Of a stretch of DNA of 64,000 nt, positions 15,729 to 23,287 are shown piece by piece. The stretch is taken from contig NZ_MAYU01000022.1 in assembly GCF_001685025.1 (NCBI RefSeq), positions 1 through 64,000 on the forward strand. Direction: 5' to 3'. The notes under the pieces were generated by a model that had not been told where the DNA came from, did no database searches, and saw only the letters and a program-made list of their open reading frames with translations. The first letter of the stretch is position 1. Each line of letters starts with the position of its first letter. The translations under genes and the position numbers were made by a program. Origin of the DNA: Bacillus sp. FJAT-27225. Its GTDB lineage: Bacteria > Bacillota > Bacilli > Bacillales > Cytobacillaceae.

Positions 15729-16061
15729 TTATTTAATAGGTTCTTCTTTATCATAATCCCTTTCACCAGTATCCTCATTTATTGCGTAAAAAAACTCAAT
15801 TCCATCTGATGTTCTTCCATAAGAATAAATGCAATTTGATTCTTCGTTGAAAATGATTTCTATCATTGCTACTTTAAGTCCTTTCATAACTTCTTCTTTA
15901 ACATATTTAGGTGTAGAGTATTCTTCAGTCGTAAATCCTTTATTATTTAAATAATCTACAACTTCCTTTTTAAAATCATCTACTTTTTTATATTCTGAAT
16001 ACCAAAAAAACCCCATAAATAAAAATAAAAAAACGAAAATAATCGAAATATATTTATTCAT
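15729..16061 (-). CDS. DUF3139-like membrane-anchored small protein
   Basis: 110 aa with an N-terminal helix (4-22) and a soluble part EVVDYLNNKGFTTEEY, KGLKVAMIEIIFNEES, CIYSYGRTSDGIEFFY. The layout (anchor, helix, beta-hairpin with Y.Y..W/R, acidic end) matches DUF3139 proteins such as the neighbour at 15092, but similarity is weaker. AAGGAGGTG gives a perfect binding site. Single gene unit. Confidence 0.55.
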   Translation of the reverse strand: MNKYISIIFVFLFLFMGFFWYSEYKKVDDFKKEVVDYLNNKGFTTEEYSTPKYVKEEVMKGLKVAMIEIIFNEESNCIYSYGRTSDGIEFFYAINEDTGERDYDKEEPIK

Positions 16062-16155
16062 AAGTACACCTCCTTATTTAAATTTTTCTAAATTGATTAC
16101 CAAAAATAAACTGCAAAGCAAGTAAATTTTAACGAACAGTTCAACAGTTGTTTCT

Positions 16156-16258
16156 CTTGAAGTAACCTGCCCCGTTGGTTTAATAAGGAATTCAACAAAA
16201 AGGGCGGCTAATCCTTCTTGGATCAACGCACCCTTACTTTAAGTATATTTCTTCACAA
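16156..16258 (-). repeat. attC-like repeat, double site, copy 12
   Basis: TTGAAGTAAC, CTGCCCC, GTTGGTTTAATAAGGAATT, loop CAACAAAAAGGGCGGCT, AATCCTTCTTGGATCAAC, GCACCC, TTACTTTAAG, tail TATATTTCTTCACAAAC. The bases from here to the next stop codon (about 130 bp) hold only a possible 3' fragment of a gene on the minus strand. Confidence 0.88.
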
Positions 16259-16392
16259 ACTCATTAAGATAATTTGCTTATATAATGGTCGACATTTTTA
16301 CTTCTTCTTTAAATACAAATTCATAGTAATTAGACATACGTCTTCCTTATCCACTCCGTTTAGCTGGATAATGTTTAAACCAGTGGGGATGA

Positions 16393-16590
16393 TTAATCAC
16401 TCTTCCGTTCCTTTTTTATCTCCCTAAGAGCTATCCATACACCCATAAATCCCGCAGCAGATGAAGCTGGAAAACCAATTAAAAAAGTATCCCATTGTCC
16501 TGTAAGCAATGATATAGCTACAAAAACAACTGGAAAACCAATTAATACAAACAATGAAAGAAATAACCCTAATTTAGTGTCCTTTTTCAC
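16393..16590 (-). CDS. Small membrane protein, two helices
   Basis: 65 aa, starting at GTG with GGAAGG 6 nt upstream (an earlier in-frame GTG lacks a site). Two hydrophobic helices (about 7-27 and 37-55), FPASSAAGFMGVWIAL in the second, and a basic tail KKERKSD. No family recognised. Confidence 0.55.
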   Translation of the reverse strand: MKKDTKLGLFLSLFVLIGFPVVFVAISLLTGQWDTFLIGFPASSAAGFMGVWIALREIKKERKSD

Positions 16591-16681
16591 TTTGCACCTT
16601 CCTTTCACTTTATATATATGCTTTCTTGCATTATTCGAACTTCTTATATCTACGAATAATTATAGAAATTGTTAATACTTA

Positions 16682-16715
16682 TTGTTGAACTAACCTGCCC
16701 CGTTAGCTTAACAAG
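16682..16715 (-). repeat. Single-site copy (CTGCCCC type), perfect core
   Basis: TTGAACTAAC, CTGCCCC, GTTAGCTTAACAAG. It abuts the stop codon of the CPCC protein gene; the matching GCACCC-type half lies on the other side of that gene. Confidence 0.8.
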
Positions 16716-16721
16716 AAGTCT

Positions 16722-16988
16722 TTAATCCAATGGTTTCCAATTCGGGTCTATTTGATCTGTAACTGAAGGTTTTCTAGTATATTTAGTTTTTCTAAACTCC
16801 TTTGCACCGAATTCAATAAAGTGTTTTTGTGCTTGTCTTAGCGATGGAACATTTGCTCCTCCTTCATAATCAGGGTCATCGAATTGAACCCCGTCGTCTT
16901 CCCAAAAGCAAATTTCACATATATCGTAAGTACCTGGTGGTTCCTCATCTAATGTTTTATATCCACAACAAGGACAAGTATATTTCAT
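16722..16988 (-). CDS. CPCC-type cysteine-rich protein
   Basis: 88 aa with the defining CPCCGYKTL start and CEICFWEDDGVQ, then NVPSLRQAQKHFIEFG, as in the Cys_rich_CPCC family, which often appears near toxin/immunity genes; the four cysteines probably bind zinc. Start at ATG behind TGAGGTGATTTG. The gene is framed exactly by two half-sites of the repeat, making it the smallest complete unit of the array. Confidence 0.88.
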   Translation of the reverse strand: MKYTCPCCGYKTLDEEPPGTYDICEICFWEDDGVQFDDPDYEGGANVPSLRQAQKHFIEFGAKEFRKTKYTRKPSVTDQIDPNWKPLD

Positions 16989-17020
16989 CAAATCACCTCA
17001 ATATAGGCATTTTTACTAAA

Positions 17021-17056
17021 CAATCCTTCTTGGATTAACACACCCGTTAATTGTAA
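17021..17056 (-). repeat. Half copy (GCACCC type) upstream of CPCC gene
   Basis: AATCCTTCTTGGATTAACACACCCGTTAATTG-like right half (inner arm, ACACCC spacer, GTTAATT). The left half is missing; see 16682-16715. Confidence 0.75.
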
Positions 17057-17063
17057 ATAGCTC

Positions 17064-17420
17064 TTAAGCCGAAATATTTTTATTGGATTTTACTTTAGAC
17101 TCAAGAACAGTTAGGGCAACATATAGAAAAACTAATATTAGCGTAAAGTATACAGACACTGCGAATGCATTTTTAAAACCTTCTAAAGTTCCTCCATCAT
17201 CGCCGAGAATCCAGGAGGCAATACCTGAACTTATTGAGTACCCATCGTTCTTTTCAGGAAGTAAATTACTTGCAACGTTCTCCGCTAAACTAATATTTGC
17301 AAGTAGCCCCAAAACAATGGCTAACCCTGCACCTTTTGAAATTGGATTTTTAACATCGAATCTAAACATAATAAAAAGCGAGAACAAGATAAAACTTATA
17401 CACCCCAATAGATATACCAT
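17064..17420 (-). CDS. Membrane protein, about four helices
   Basis: 118 aa: hydrophobic helices at about 2-20, 29-50 and 88-108 plus a weaker one at 65-80 preceding a loop rich in Gly, Asp and Glu (GDDGGTLEGF). Start at ATG behind GAAGGGGAATTG. No family recognised. Confidence 0.55.
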   Translation of the reverse strand: MVYLLGCISFILFSLFIMFRFDVKNPISKGAGLAIVLGLLANISLAENVASNLLPEKNDGYSISSGIASWILGDDGGTLEGFKNAFAVSVYFTLILVFLYVALTVLESKVKSNKNISA

Positions 17421-17455
17421 CAATTCCCCTTCTTTCATTTGCATTCTCATTTATT

Positions 17456-17515
17456 TATTCAATAAGATTTCGGATTAATCCTTCTTGAACTAACCTGCCC
17501 CGTTAGTTGAGGAAG
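17456..17515 (-). repeat. Composite repeat with symmetric single site
   Basis: A loop-like remnant (TTCAATAAGATTTCGG, ATTAATCCTTCTTG) leads into TTGAACTAAC, CTGCCCC, GTTAGTTGAGG. The arms AACTAAC and GTTAGTT are perfect inverses around a 7-bp spacer. It contains the last codons and stop of the next gene. Confidence 0.8.
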
Positions 17516-17873
17516 AAATGCTTTTCTTTAACCTGGTTAATGCTCGAATAAATTCTTCACATACGAAAAAGCTTATAGCAGCGATTAGCCCATATATACC
17601 AATAAATTCGAATAAATAATATCCTCCTCCAAATATTAAATAAATTAATAACCTCAGTAGAGAGGCAACTATTCTTTTTTCAAACCTATTTGTTATGAAA
17701 TTAGCAAGTAGAGATAAACCAATCCCATATGTGAAAACAACAAGACAATACACTAAAAACACAATCCAAATTATTTGGTGATTGGTATACTGATTAAACA
17801 TAATGTAAGTGGCTAGTGTCGAAACGATTGTCGCCATTATAGCCGAATATAATTTCTCTTTAAGTTTCTGCAA
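17490..17873 (-). CDS. Membrane protein whose C-terminus reads into the repeat
   Basis: About 127 aa, four membrane helices (FNQYTNHQIIWIVFLVYCLV, GIGLSLLANF, LLRLLIYLIFGGGYYLFEF, GLIAAISFFV). The most likely start is TTG behind GGGGAATAAGGTA; 19 more codons upstream are open but lack a site. Its last eight residues, SSSTNGAG, and its stop (GGTTAG) are encoded by the single repeat site, showing that the repeat boundary lies inside the gene. No family recognised. Confidence 0.6.
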   Translation of the reverse strand: MQKLKEKLYSAIMATIVSTLATYIMFNQYTNHQIIWIVFLVYCLVVFTYGIGLSLLANFITNRFEKRIVASLLRLLIYLIFGGGYYLFEFIGIYGLIAAISFFVCEEFIRALTRLKKSISSSTNGAG

Positions 17874-17925
17874 TACCTTATTCCCCTTTCCAGTTATTCG
17901 TATATATAAGAACGTGTATTCCTTC

Positions 17926-18016
17926 TTCAACTAACCTGCCCCGTTTGTACAATAAGGAATTCAACAAAAAAGGTGCCTAATCCTTCCTGGATCAATGCAC
18001 CCGTTAGCTGTAAGAA
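17926..18016 (-). repeat. attC-like repeat, double site, copy 13
   Basis: TTCAACTAAC, CTGCCCC, GTTTGTACAATAAGGAATT, loop, CTAATCCTTCCTGGATCAA, TGCACCC, GTTAGCTGTAAG. Near consensus. Confidence 0.9.
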
Positions 18017-18090
18017 GGAAAAAGTCTAATGGCTCCAGGTCAATATCTTGGGCATAATACCCTTTATATACATTAGAGAGGGGGGATAGT

Positions 18091-18273
18091 ATGAGGCTAA
18101 GAAATGGAGATTTTTATACAAATGTTTTTACCAATAAGTTATATAGGTTAAATGAAGATAACGATAGCAGCTGGTACTTGAGTTTGCGTGATGAAGAAGG
18201 TTATCATGAAACAGAAAAAATATCAGGGCGTGATATGATTAGATTGGTGGAAGGTAGTTATAAAAAAAGCTAA
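18091..18273 (+). CDS. Small soluble hypothetical protein, 60 aa
   Basis: ATG behind GAGAGGGGGG. Charged and tyrosine-rich (NGDFYTNVFTNKLYRL, DSSWYLSLRDEEGYHE), likely a small beta-barrel or SH3-like fold by pattern, but no family recognised. Plus strand, against the general direction of the array. Confidence 0.55.
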   Translation: MRLRNGDFYTNVFTNKLYRLNEDNDSSWYLSLRDEEGYHETEKISGRDMIRLVEGSYKKS

Positions 18274-18414
18274 TAAAAAAGCTACCCATTCCTGTCATAG
18301 TACCTGTAATCAGATTTTTTTAGCGGAAAGTAGATAATACTAGAAACAATCATAAGATTTTCCAAGGAAAAAGTCGCCTTTACATCGAATATAGGAGATA
18401 AAGGGGATGATCCA

Positions 18415-18624
18415 ATGAATAAAGTTGAGTTATTAAAAAAATTACTAAATAGCAGTCGAGGTAATATGTTTTCATTAGAGATTCCTACTACAAAAGAAAA
18501 TCAAAAAAAGATTCGAGAATTGATTAGTGTATTAGAAACAGAAAAAAGAATTAAATTAAGAGAATATGTACAGAGAGAATACTCCGTTTATTTACATGGA
18601 ATAATTAAGTATGCATCTGAATAA
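18415..18624 (+). CDS. Small helical hypothetical protein, 69 aa
   Basis: ATG behind AAAGGGGATGATCC. Highly charged, helical (MNKVELLKKLLNSSRGNMF, TTKENQKKIRELISVLE). No family recognised. Ends in a terminator that overlaps the last codons. Confidence 0.55.
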   Translation: MNKVELLKKLLNSSRGNMFSLEIPTTKENQKKIRELISVLETEKRIKLREYVQREYSVYLHGIIKYASE

Positions 18625-18639
18625 TCGGATGCTTTTTTA
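18613..18639 (+). terminator. Intrinsic terminator
   Basis: GCATC / GATGC outer stem, inner GA/TC pairs, then TTTTTT. Ends the 69-aa gene. The following 160 bp up to the next repeat copy show no feature. Confidence 0.75.
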
Positions 18640-18800
18640 TTGGGGTGAATCGCCATCGGGATCTTCAAATTATACAGTAAGCCAAGATGTGCATAATATT
18701 TTTATGAGATTTAGAAATTATGAACCGTCATAACCCACAGAGCTAATACCTTCTGTACCTCCTCACTTTTTGAAATTCACCACAAATTGCAAAATCCTTC

Positions 18801-18890
18801 TTAAACTAACCTGCCCCGTTTGTTCAATAAGCAATTCAACAAAAAGGGCGGTTAATCCTTCTCGGATCAACGCACCTGTTAGTTGAAGAA
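18801..18890 (-). repeat. attC-like repeat, double site, copy 14
   Basis: TTAAACTAAC, CTGCCCC, GTTTGTTCAATAAGCAATT, loop CAACAAAAAGGGCGGTT, AATCCTTCTCGGATCAAC, GCACCT, GTTAGTTGAAG. Outer arms perfect inverses. Confidence 0.92.
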
Positions 18891-18903
18891 AAACTAAAGG
18901 TCT

Positions 18904-19308
18904 CTACTCTTGATTAAAATGCAATAACTTATCTAATGGTATATTTGATTCTTTGAAACCATATTTCGTTAACATCATTAGTTCTATCGCTTTTTCAGGG
19001 GTCTCTTGATAAAACTTTATAATTACTTCACAATGTGCCAATGCCAAGTGTGCCGTAAGCATTCGTGCAAATTCACCGAGTATTTCTCTATGTTCATCTT
19101 TAACAGGTTCATCAGAGAAATATTGAGCAGAGACATAGTTTGCACGCTGGTCATCTTCTTCATAAATTAAATCTGGAACTTCAAAATCATCAAGTGTGGA
19201 AGGTCGAAATTCATCTAAAATGGCTAAAGCATAATGTTGACCGCCAATTTGAACATCCCACACTTCAAAATCCTTTAATCTAATTTTACGTTCAAAATAA
19301 TCAATCAA
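18904..19308 (-). CDS. Hypothetical acidic protein, 134 aa
   Basis: Starts at TTG with AAGGGG about 10 nt upstream. Soluble and acidic (FRPSTLDDFEVPDLIYEEDD), C-terminal half helical (MLTAHLALAHCEVIIKFYQ). I do not recognise a family. A lone array gene whose size, charge and setting would fit an immunity-type protein, but that is only a guess. Confidence 0.5.
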   Translation of the reverse strand: MIDYFERKIRLKDFEVWDVQIGGQHYALAILDEFRPSTLDDFEVPDLIYEEDDQRANYVSAQYFSDEPVKDEHREILGEFARMLTAHLALAHCEVIIKFYQETPEKAIELMMLTKYGFKESNIPLDKLLHFNQE

Positions 19309-19370
19309 ACTTTTAAGCCCCTTTTCAATTTATTTGACTGCTGATAATCATTTAAAAATTATATATTCTT

Positions 19371-19460
19371 CTTCAACTCTTCTGCCGCGTTTGTTTAATA
19401 AGGAATTCAACAAAAAAGGCGGTTAATCCTTCTTGGATCAACGCACCCGTTGTTTGTTAG
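19371..19460 (-). repeat. attC-like repeat, double site, copy 15
   Basis: TTCAACTCTT, CTGCCGC, GTTTGTTTAATAAGGAATT, loop CAACAAAAAAGGCGGTT, AATCCTTCTTGGATCAAC, GCACCC, GTTGTTTG. Left outer arm diverged. Confidence 0.88.
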
Positions 19461-19483
19461 ATGATGTGCAGTAAATTGATCAA

Positions 19484-19936
19484 TTACTTACTATACTTTA
19501 ATTCAAATTCCTCTACATTATCATTCCACTCAATTTTAAACGGGATAACTGTTTGTTCATTAACATAACCATTATCTATTCTTGAGTTATCTTGATATAC
19601 GATAGCTCCTTTTTTTGGAGATAACCCTTCAGGTGCATTTTCAGAACGTTTTCGTTCTCCTATGCCGTATTTATAAATGTAACTAATTTGATGTATATCT
19701 TTTAAATCTCTCAAATCACCTTTGTATTCAATGCTCAAGGTGAAATCTGATTCATATGAGCCTTTTGAAACTTCATTAACTATCGTGGCTTTCCAGTATT
19801 CTGCCTCTCCATAATAAGTTATTTTTTCTACTGTGTTAGATGATGTAGTATCAACCTTCTTTTCATTGTTCTGCCGACAACCAAATATACCGATTGATAA
19901 AAAAATAAAGGACAAAATTAAAATGATTTTTTTCAA
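19484..19936 (-). CDS. Predicted lipoprotein
   Basis: 150 aa with an N-terminal signal (MKKIILILSFIFLSIGIFGC) ending in a lipobox-type Cys, so it should be attached to the outer face of the membrane. The mature part is beta-rich (ITYYGEAEYWKATIV, IPFKIEWNDNVEEFELKY), an Ig-like pattern. Starts at TTG with GGGGGAG about 11 nt upstream. No named family recognised. Confidence 0.7.
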   Translation of the reverse strand: MKKIILILSFIFLSIGIFGCRQNNEKKVDTTSSNTVEKITYYGEAEYWKATIVNEVSKGSYESDFTLSIEYKGDLRDLKDIHQISYIYKYGIGERKRSENAPEGLSPKKGAIVYQDNSRIDNGYVNEQTVIPFKIEWNDNVEEFELKYSK

Positions 19937-20000
19937 TTATTATCACTCCCCCTATATAATTATATTTCATTATCAATGCAATTATTTCCTTCAGTCATTC

Positions 20001-20088
20001 TTGAACTAACCTGCCCCGTATGTTCAATAAGAAATTCAACAAAAAAGGCGGCTAATCCTGCCTGGATCACCGCACCCGTTAGTTCAAC
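20001..20088 (-). repeat. attC-like repeat, double site, copy 16
   Basis: TTGAACTAAC, CTGCCCC, GTATGTTCAATAAGAAATT, loop CAACAAAAAAGGCGGCT, AATCCTGCCTGGATCACC, GCACCC, GTTAGTTCAA. Outer arms perfect inverses (TTGAACTAAC / GTTAGTTCAA). Confidence 0.92.
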
Positions 20089-20091
20089 ATA

Positions 20092-20541
20092 TTATAAAGG
20101 TCCTCTAATGATGTCCTTCCAGTGCTCTGGTAATTCATGTGTCTCTAAGTGTTTATAATTAATCATTCTGACGGTAGGTCCCGCAGATACTTCAAAAGTA
20201 ATACGGTCTTTTCCAACAGAAATATGCGGGCCAATTGTTGGGGTTACATCCAGTGTAATTTGCAAAATAAAACCTCGAAATCCGTTCATACGTTGTGACT
20301 TTACCACATCAACAAAATAAGGATAAACCATCGGACATTCTGTTAATATTTGTTTGTAATAATTACATACAGCATCATCAATATGAGGATTTAAAAAATT
20401 CATTAGCATATCCTGAACCCTAAGCTCGTGCGAGTCTACTTGTTCACTTAACACAGGCTTGTTTTTAGGTTGTGCGTGAACTTCAAATGACCCCAAGGCA
20501 AAAAAGGATATGATAAAGAGTTGTAGTCCCAATGTTTTCAA
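20092..20541 (-). CDS. DUF3888 secreted protein
   Basis: 149 aa with a cleavable signal peptide (ALGSFEVHA then Q) and the DUF3888 pattern: QDMLMNFLNPHIDDAV, CPMVYPYFVDV, GFRGFILQITLDVTPTIGPH, ISVGKDRITFEVSAGP and HELPEHWKD. The family is secreted or surface-exposed in Bacilli and of unknown function. The stop is 3 bp from the right end of a repeat copy. Confidence 0.85.
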   Translation of the reverse strand: MKTLGLQLFIISFFALGSFEVHAQPKNKPVLSEQVDSHELRVQDMLMNFLNPHIDDAVCNYYKQILTECPMVYPYFVDVVKSQRMNGFRGFILQITLDVTPTIGPHISVGKDRITFEVSAGPTVRMINYKHLETHELPEHWKDIIRGPL

Positions 20542-20596
20542 AATAAATTCACCTCTTTTCTAATTTCCCCAATTAGAAAAGAGTTATCAATTTCTC

Positions 20597-20644
20597 TTTA
20601 ACTAACCTGCCACGTTTGCTAACCTACCACCTTTAGTGGAGTAA
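20597..20644 (-). repeat. Rearranged repeat copy
   Basis: AACTAAC, CTGCCAC, GTTTGCT followed directly by a second AAC-type core (AACCTACCACCTTTAGTGG). It looks like two left-type cores joined without the loop. Confidence 0.6.
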
Positions 20645-20687
20645 GCAATGCTGCCGAAAACAGTCTTGCTTCTTACTTGTGTAACCA

Positions 20688-21122
20688 TTACTCATATTTC
20701 TTCTGTTGTTCCCTAACATAGGAAATGGCCTTCTCAATGGTTATTATTTTTTCACTGACCCAGTAAGCACCTATCTCTTTCACCAAAGAATGAACCATAC
20801 CAATGTTACTGAAAATATCAACGTAATGTAGCAGCACATTTATGACGTCATCATTTAAACCAAGTGCCTGAAGCTCTTTAATGAGCTTTACATCCTCATT
20901 TGTAACCACACCTTGAATTTCTTTAAGGAAATCAAAAGATGTTGTAGATGTAACTCGATTGATATACCATTCTTCGGGATTGATTCCTGTTTCTTCTTTG
21001 ATTTTTTCTAATTGTTTTGCAGTCCATTCCTCTATTGTTATCCCGTGTAATTCCTTAAATCTGTCTTCTGGAGTCAAACCGTATATAACATTCCCTTTTA
21101 ATTCTCGTTTCTTATCATCCAT
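20688..21122 (-). CDS. DnaD/DnaB_2-domain-like small protein
   Basis: 144 aa. The C-terminal half (ALGLNDDVINVLLHYVDIF, then VKEIGAYWVSEKIITIEKAI) matches the helical DnaB_2/DnaD C-terminal domain of Firmicute replication-initiation proteins, which bind DNA and the helicase loader. The N-terminal half is charged and helical. It is shorter than DnaD (about 230 aa) and lacks its winged helix, so it is probably an accessory or phage/plasmid-derived relative. AAGGAG lies about 10 nt before the ATG. Confidence 0.65.
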   Translation of the reverse strand: MDDKKRELKGNVIYGLTPEDRFKELHGITIEEWTAKQLEKIKEETGINPEEWYINRVTSTTSFDFLKEIQGVVTNEDVKLIKELQALGLNDDVINVLLHYVDIFSNIGMVHSLVKEIGAYWVSEKIITIEKAISYVREQQKKYE

Positions 21123-21160
21123 CGGACCATTGCTCCTTTGTATGATCAGCGTTTAGGTTG

Positions 21161-21187
21161 TTCAACTATCCTGCCCCGATAGTTGAA
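21161..21187. repeat. Single site with perfect 10-bp arms
   Basis: TTCAACTATC, CTGCCCC, GATAGTTGAA: fully symmetrical arms around the usual 7-bp spacer. Both arms carry the same change (TATC/GATA instead of TAAC/GTTA), i.e. a compensated substitution. Confidence 0.8.
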
Positions 21188-21240
21188 TAAGCCTCCCTAT
21201 CATTTTAACATAAATATCCAAAAACCGACCTGCCATTTTT

Positions 21241-21494
21241 AACGTACCAATTCGCATAGGAATTAGCATACGAATTAGCATACGAATTAGCACGCTGACA
21301 ATAACTTTGGTCATCGTGCTAAAAGGGGTGCGAATTCGAGTGTTAAAACACCCTCAAATTTATGTAAAGCCTTTATATATCAACAAAATGATACAGTCCA
21401 ATTCAGTTGCGAATTGGACTGCTAATTTGTATTCGAATTATGTTTTTGTACTCGAAAACCGAACCCGTTAGAAGTAAGCCATCCCCTTTTTAAA
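21241..21494. other. Intergenic stretch with short direct repeats and two strong hairpins
   Basis: No gene seen. AATTAGCATACG occurs in tandem (21261-21290 region), followed by hairpin TTAGCACG..CGTGCTAA with an inner TGAC/GTCA stem (21287-21322) and a second perfect 11-bp hairpin CAGTCCAATTC / GAATTGGACTG (21394-21421). Neither hairpin has a T-run, so they are not clear terminators. Confidence 0.6.
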
Positions 21495-21590
21495 CTAAAT
21501 GATAGTAAATACTGAACCAACTAGGTAGAAAACAAAGAATAACCCACCTAAAGCAGAGTACAGATCCTTGGAAGGTTTCTGAAAATAAAT
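21495..21590 (-). pseudogene. 3' remnant of a membrane-protein gene (paralogue of 24302-24571)
   Basis: One frame reads QKPSKDLYSALGGLFFVFYL then VGSVFTII and stop, nearly the same as the end of the intact gene at 24302-24571 (QKPAKDSHITLGVLFYVFYL, VGLTVFTII). Upstream the frame is broken, so only the C-terminal third survives. Confidence 0.7.
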
Positions 21591-21707
21591 CCAAAGCAAG
21601 GCCAATTAGCAAAATTCTGACCATCATAAATCTAATTAGGAAAATCTCGTAAAGAGAGCGGAATGACCGTTTGGGGTATTGCCTTGGTCGTCGGCATTGT
21701 TGGAAAT

Positions 21708-23066
21708 TCAATAAAATATAGTTATGTTTTGTATAACAAACTCTATGGGCTGAATCCGCTTTTTTATAACTTGTTTAGCACGTAAATTAACTAGGAAATC
21801 AAGTAACTCTGATTTTGGTGGAAGACCTGATATAACAAAATGATCATTATTATTTGCGCTCTTCTCTCGAACACATCTCTCCAATGCGTGAATTGCCGTT
21901 GCTTCATGCTTCTCTTCTAAAGCGGTCCACGTTTCTATGTCTTCCCATGAAAAATTCGACCTAGTGAATAGTTTGTCCCAGCCTTCTGTTACAGGGAAGT
22001 TAACGTGTTTCTCCATCCACGAAATAACAGCCCTCGAATGAAAATTTTCAAGATGGGAAAGTGCTTCATACCCGGTTATTCTTTTATTAGCTTCTCGTTC
22101 AAGAAAATTAAATACTAAAGACAGTCCCTTATCCTTGCTTATGCACATTGAAGTCAAATAGGAACGTAGTCTAGCGTCCACCTTATCTTGTTTAGCTTCC
22201 CACAAACCTCTAACCCATGGCTCTACGTCCGTTCCTAAAACTCGTCCGATCATCTCACATAAAATTATCTGGTCATTAAATGCCTCTTTAGTGTGCAATT
22301 CTGCCAAAAGATACTGAAACAATTCATTTTCATTAAATTTCTTTAATAAGCCAATTGTTTCTTCATCTACCTTCTTTCGATACACAACAAAAGCAACTAG
22401 CTGCTCCATGTTGTTTTTCACATCTTCTAAGGTTATTTCTGAAAAAGACTCGAACCATTGCTTCCACTTAACTGCTGCCGGGCTTTCAATGTCCAGTCCC
22501 GTATCACTTAGAAAATACTCAAACTGCCATTTTTCACTGCCAATACACCCTAGTTCTGTAATCCTATATAAATAATCAATAAATGAATCTGCAATATACG
22601 TGACAGTATCTTCTTCATGATCCCAATAGATAACTGGTTTTTCATCACTGTCGGCACACATATCAAATGCATAAACATCTCCATTTCCAGCGTGGGAAAA
22701 CTCTAATTTCCCCCTAAGTGTCCTTCCATAATCCTCTCCATCCTCCATGAGTTCATCAGCCAACATATTTAAATTTTGCAGGTAGTTTATATCCCAATTG
22801 ATTTCTCCAGAAAAAATCTCCTTAAATTCACCGGGAATCATGGTATCTTCAGAAAATGAGTAATAAAAGGAAAGTGATTTCCCCAGGTTATGCACTATGT
22901 ATTTAAATGAAGGAGGTAACTGATATCCTAACTCCTCCTCTTTAGCCTCGATTTCCTGTATCGTTGCTTTCTCCCCTATTTCAATTGGGTATACTTTACC
23001 GTTATTGTTTTCTATCTTTTGTACTATTTTCTCCCATCTTGATAAAAGGAGTTTTATATCCTCCAC
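21708..23066 (-). CDS. SMI1/KNR4 (SUKH) domain protein with helical C-terminal region
   Basis: 452 aa. The N-terminal about 190 residues carry SUKH features: IQEIEAKEEELGYQLPPSFK, a Trp/Asp-rich middle and VIYWDHEEDTVTYIADSF. SUKH proteins are widespread immunity proteins against polymorphic and contact-dependent toxins. The C-terminal half is helical, without a recognised domain, and unusually long for this family (typical SUKH proteins are 130-200 aa). No toxin partner is adjacent. Confidence 0.8.
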   Translation of the reverse strand: MEDIKLLLSRWEKIVQKIENNNGKVYPIEIGEKATIQEIEAKEEELGYQLPPSFKYIVHNLGKSLSFYYSFSEDTMIPGEFKEIFSGEINWDINYLQNLNMLADELMEDGEDYGRTLRGKLEFSHAGNGDVYAFDMCADSDEKPVIYWDHEEDTVTYIADSFIDYLYRITELGCIGSEKWQFEYFLSDTGLDIESPAAVKWKQWFESFSEITLEDVKNNMEQLVAFVVYRKKVDEETIGLLKKFNENELFQYLLAELHTKEAFNDQIILCEMIGRVLGTDVEPWVRGLWEAKQDKVDARLRSYLTSMCISKDKGLSLVFNFLEREANKRITGYEALSHLENFHSRAVISWMEKHVNFPVTEGWDKLFTRSNFSWEDIETWTALEEKHEATAIHALERCVREKSANNNDHFVISGLPPKSELLDFLVNLRAKQVIKKRIQPIEFVIQNITIFY

Positions 23067-23089
23067 TCTTTACCCTCCTCTTCAATGCC

Positions 23090-23180
23090 GTTCACCTGAC
23101 TTGCCCGATTAACGAATTCAACAACAAGAAGCCTTAATCCTTCTTTAATCAACGTACCCGAGAGTTTAAGTGTGGTTCAC
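23090..23180 (-). repeat. attC-like repeat, degenerate double copy 17
   Basis: TTCACCTGAC, TTGCCC, GATTAACGAATTC, loop, CCTTAATCCTTCTTTAATC AAC, GTACCC, GAGAGTTTAAG and tail GTGTGGTTCACAAAC. Confidence 0.75.
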
Positions 23181-23287
23181 AAACTAAAAGTTTTAATAGA
23201 AGGGGGAAAATTTATGTTGGAAAATTACACCATAGCCTCTTACATTAGATTATACTAGTAGAAATATTTAAAAAGGGGTGGATTACT

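Noticed and set aside
15581-15778. Open frame through the repeat encoding a peptide like IQEGLTALFVEFLIKQTGQ
   Set aside because: The same peptide appears wherever a repeat copy is open on the minus strand; starts and binding sites are not conserved and copies carry frameshifts. It reflects the DNA repeat, not a protein family.
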